In this document: positions 61,799 to 64,000 of the stretch, in pieces
Numbering within the stretch: position 1 is the stretch's first letter
Layout: each line of letters opens with the position of its first letter
Assembly: GCA_018396755.1 (NCBI GenBank)
Contig: JAGTQM010000007.1
Location: 1 to 64,000, forward strand
Direction: 5' to 3'
Length of the DNA: 64,000 bases
Source: Candidatus Bathyarchaeota archaeon
Lineage (GTDB): Archaea > Thermoproteota > CALKCG01 > B24
Program-made: the position numbers and the translations under genes
The notes under the pieces: model-generated
Told to the model about the DNA's origin: nothing
Databases searched by the model: none
Seen by the model: only the letters and a program-made list of their open reading frames with translations

Positions 61799-61903
61799 CC
61801 GTTCTGACCTAGCGTTAACTTCAGTCACGCCGGTCTTCCCTCCTCTTGTCATGGAAGGGCTTTCGCTCTGAACGGGTGAAGAGGGCACATCTATCTTTTT
61901 TGG
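61799..61903 (-). repeat. IS605 right end / omegaRNA-like sequence (copy C)
   Basis: On the minus strand this follows the tnpB relic stop (TAG at 61891-61893) and matches copies A and B: the GAAAGCCCTTCC segment, GACCGG...GGTC and the closing arms CCGTTC...GAACGG. Bases after 61799 (minus direction) would be the guide in an active system. Confidence 0.6.
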
Positions 61904-62305
61904 AGGAGGTTTCTCACGGCTATCGCGTCTCTATCCTCCTCCAATCCGCATTTTGAACACTTCATCATCCTATACCCTCTTGGGCTTAGCTTAACCCTGC
62001 ATATCGGGCATAGGCTTGAAGTGCCTTGAGCTTTAACGTAAATGACATTCATTCCAGCTAATTCAGCTTTATACTCGATTATGGCTTGGAGTCTTCTGAA
62101 ACTCCACCTGTTCAGCCTTCCATTGAGTTCTTTAGACTTCTTTTTCTGTCTAATGTTTTTCAAATCTTCCAAAACTATCGTCGAACAACCTTGCTTTTCA
62201 GCCTCTTCAACTATTTCATTCACCACTTTGTGGTATATCGCTTCGATCCTCCTTCGCTCTCTGCCCCATCCATGTGCAAGGGGTATGAATTCAGCGATTC
62301 ATGCC
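61891..62305 (-). pseudogene. tnpB: TnpB C-terminal fragment (copy C)
   Basis: The tracked ORF (62226) extends upstream in frame to about 62305 (LAHGWGRERRRIEAIYHKVV). It holds RuvC-II (GCSTIVLEDLKNIRQ), NGRLNRWSFRRLQAIIEYKA, an intact zinc ribbon (LCPICRVKLSPRGYRMMKC with CSKC) and the last Asp (EEDRDAIAVRNLL). RuvC-I and the whole N-terminal half are missing. Confidence 0.8.
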
Positions 62306-62572
62306 TCTAGAAAGACGCCCTATTTTCTCATCCAATCAATGGTTTTTATCGTGGCTAGGATGAGCCCTATAGGATGTAAAGGCCCAGTATAAGAGCCTTG
62401 TTTGAAGTAAGGATACGGGATATATGTTAACTAGATGGTGGAGAAGGCTAAGGCTTATGCGGCTTTAGACTTTATAGGTTAAGAATTACAGCATACAATT
62501 CAAATTAATCAGTTCAATCTTTATAATACACCTTTATAGCTATTCAAGCTAGTAGTTTGACCGTTTATCGAA
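62306..62572. other. Intergenic stretch before AlaRS, no gene seen
   Basis: About 270 bases with no coding potential or strong structure that I can support. It probably contains the alaS promoter in its A+T-rich right half (near 62510-62540). Confidence 0.4.
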
Positions 62573-62584
62573 TTGGTGGATGCT

Positions 62585-64000
62585 TTGAACGGAAGTATAT
62601 ATGAGGTTGAAGTGTTTAAGGAAGAAGGGTTTGTTAGGAAAAAATGCAGTATATGCGGGAGATACTTTTGGAGTTTAAATCCAGACCAAGAACTTTGCGG
62701 CGATCAACCCTGTGTAGAATACGGTTTCATAGGGAACCCTCCAAAGGCTAGAAAACTCGATAAAAGGGAATTTAGAGAAGCTTTCCTACAGTTTTTCAAG
62801 GAAAATGGGCATAGCATAGTTAGAAGATACCCGGTTGTAGCAAGATGGAGGGAAGACGTTTACTTTGTCGGTGCATCAATATACGATTTTCAGCCTTGGG
62901 TTACGAGTGGCGCGGTACCTCCACCAGCCAATCCACTTGTAATATCACAACCATCCATAAGGTTTACAGACCTCGAAAACGTCGGTAGAACGGGGAGACA
63001 TTTAACGGGTTTTGAAATGATGGCTCACCACGCTTTCAACATAGATGGGAAGTATGTGTATTGGAATAATGAAACAGTAGAGTACTGCTTCAGGTTTTAT
63101 AAAGGAGCCGTACAAGTAAACCCGGAAGAGCTTACTTTCATTGAGGATTTATGGTCTGGAGGAGGAAATGCAGGTGAAGACTTCGAAGTCTTAGTTAGAG
63201 GTGGGGAAATAGCTACCTTAGTATTCATGCACTATGAGACGGGTGAGAATGGTACGCTTAAACCCATAAACAACATGATCGTCGATACAGGCTATGGACT
63301 TGAAAGAAACGTGTGGGTTTTTTCTGGTGAACCTAACATATACGAGGCTGTCTACGGAGACCTCGTAGAGGAGATTAGAGTAAAAGCTGGCGTTGAAAAA
63401 GTAGACGAGAAAATACTATTAGAGGTTTCGAAAACAGCTGGAATCCTCAGTGTTAGAGAGAAGGGTTTAGAAGAAGTTAGAAATAGAATTGCAGCAAAAA
63501 TAGGTTTAACTTTAGAGGAAATTGAGAGAATTCTTAAGCCCTACGAGCTGATATACAAGCTTGTAGACTATAGTTATGCATTGGCTTGGATACTTGGAGA
63601 TGGTGTTGTAGCTTCAAATACTGGAGCAGGATACTTGGCAAGACTTCTTATAAGAAGATGCTTAAGAGCTATAGATGAGCTTAAGTTAAACGTGGAAATT
63701 GGCTGGGTTGTTGGTCAGCATCTTAAAAACCTCGCCTTAGACTTTCCAGAACTGCTGGAAGTTGAGGATAAGATTATGGAAATGCTTGAACTAGAAGCTA
63801 AGAGATACCGCGAATCTATCGGTAAAGCATTGAATATAGTGATGAGAGTTGTGAAAGATACTAAGAAGCCAGAGTTAACGCTTAAAGACCTTATACTATT
63901 ATATGATTCCCATGGACTACCACCGGATCTTCTTAAGGAGAAGTTGGCTTCTACAGGCATTAAAGTTGAAATCCCTCAAGATTTCTACGGTTTAGTCGCT
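62585..64000 (+). CDS. alaS: Alanyl-tRNA synthetase, N-terminal part (runs off window)
   Basis: Absent from the ORF track because it has no stop here. TTG 62585 follows GGTGG by a suitable distance; the frame is open to the window end (472 codons). It begins with the archaeal Cys-rich extension (KKCSICGRYFWSLNPDQ, CGDQPCVEYGFIGNPP) and has class II core motifs (RFTDLENVGRTGRHLTGFEM, AHHAFN, TGYGLERNVWV shown in part). Charges tRNA-Ala, including the CGC tRNA at 1 kb. Confidence 0.94.
   Translation, partial: MNGSIYEVEVFKEEGFVRKKCSICGRYFWSLNPDQELCGDQPCVEYGFIGNPPKARKLDKREFREAFLQFFKENGHSIVRRYPVVARWREDVYFVGASIYDFQPWVTSGAVPPPANPLVISQPSIRFTDLENVGRTGRHLTGFEMMAHHAFNIDGKYVYWNNETVEYCFRFYKGAVQVNPEELTFIEDLWSGGGNAGEDFEVLVRGGEIATLVFMHYETGENGTLKPINNMIVDTGYGLERNVWVFSGEPNIYEAVYGDLVEEIRVKAGVEKVDEKILLEVSKTAGILSVREKGLEEVRNRIAAKIGLTLEEIERILKPYELIYKLVDYSYALAWILGDGVVASNTGAGYLARLLIRRCLRAIDELKLNVEIGWVVGQHLKNLALDFPELLEVEDKIMEMLELEAKRYRESIGKALNIVMRVVKDTKKPELTLKDLILLYDSHGLPPDLLKEKLASTGIKVEIPQDFYGLVA

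Noticed and set aside
1-64000. CRISPR array
   Set aside because: I looked for evenly spaced direct repeats of 24-40 bases and found none; the only repeats are IS ends, the island repeats and short motifs.
1-64000. Explaining all frameshifts as sequencing error
   Set aside because: Core genes are uninterrupted, while breaks concentrate in vapBC, the retropepsin-like gene, mtrH and the nuclease. That pattern fits real decay, though the single shifts in mtrH and the nuclease remain open to error.

Overview
The window is archaeal chromosome. It carries archaeal/eukaryal-type ribosomal proteins (S6e, S19e, L31e, L39e, L18Ae, stalk L10-L12), aIF5B, aIF6, Spt5/NusG, SecE, prefoldin alpha, Nep1, RNase P protein Rnp4, the archaeal D-aminoacyl-tRNA deacylase, and a UbiA enzyme of ether-lipid synthesis. 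Several genes have TATA boxes about 25 nt before their start. An MtrH-family methyltransferase, an AdoCbl-dependent ribonucleotide reductase and a GH127 enzyme would suit a TACK-type sediment archaeon such as Bathyarchaeia. That placement is inference; no rRNA is present to confirm it.

Layout. 0-1 kb: nested IS debris beside tRNA-Ala(CGC). 1-2.6 kb: an arsenic module (ArsR-like regulator plus Acr3). 2.7-5.6 kb: a decaying zone with an intact HEPN/MNT pair, an ABC-2 permease stump, a wrecked vapBC and a frameshifted mtrH. 5.7-16.3 kb: core genes (S6e, aIF5B, GluRS, UbiA) and the leuCDBA-lysE operon. 16.5-24.1 kb: peptidase and sugar-related catabolic genes (M14-like, M20, MocA oxidoreductase, UROD-like, DeoC, GH127). 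24.3-34.9 kb: CysS, S15, an nrdJ-cobA operon whose nrdJ holds an intein, Nep1, Rnp4 and the secE-nusG-L11-L1-L10-L12 operon. 34.9-41.4 kb: an accessory island with three complete and one truncated VapBC-type loci, terminase and portal remnants of a tailed virus, a dead retropepsin-like gene, and TnpB/omegaRNA-like relics. 41.4-50.4 kb: DtdA, ArgF, FtsY, prefoldin and a complete oligopeptide ABC operon. 50.6-54.4 kb: an HTH/nuclease pair, an EamA transporter, a second MocA oxidoreductase and L18Ae. 54.57-56.85 kb: a small restriction-related island flanked by direct repeats. 56.8-64 kb: aIF6-L31e-L39e-PDCD5-S19e, malate dehydrogenase, a deacetylase-like protein, another TnpB relic and partial AlaRS.

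Three signals stand out. (1) The 2.2-kb island at 54.6-56.8 kb is bounded by copies of the 3' end of the aIF6 gene. It separates aIF6 from L18Ae, genes that are neighbours in many archaea, so it looks like an integration that restored the aIF6 end. It carries an EVE-domain/PD-(D/E)xK-like nuclease and a methyltransferase stump. (2) Four genes (L11, cobA, leuB, an EamA transporter) can reach their family N-terminus only from UUA, ACG or CUG codons, each behind a purine-rich Shine-Dalgarno sequence. (3) The NrdJ intein sits immediately before the predicted thiyl-radical cysteine and ends in Leu-Asp instead of His-Asn.

Functional links: NrdJ needs adenosylcobalamin and CobA makes it. LeuCDBA builds the leucine precursor, and the downstream LysE-type exporter may relieve amino-acid excess. 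The GH127, MocA, DeoC and UROD-like genes suggest use of plant-derived sugars.
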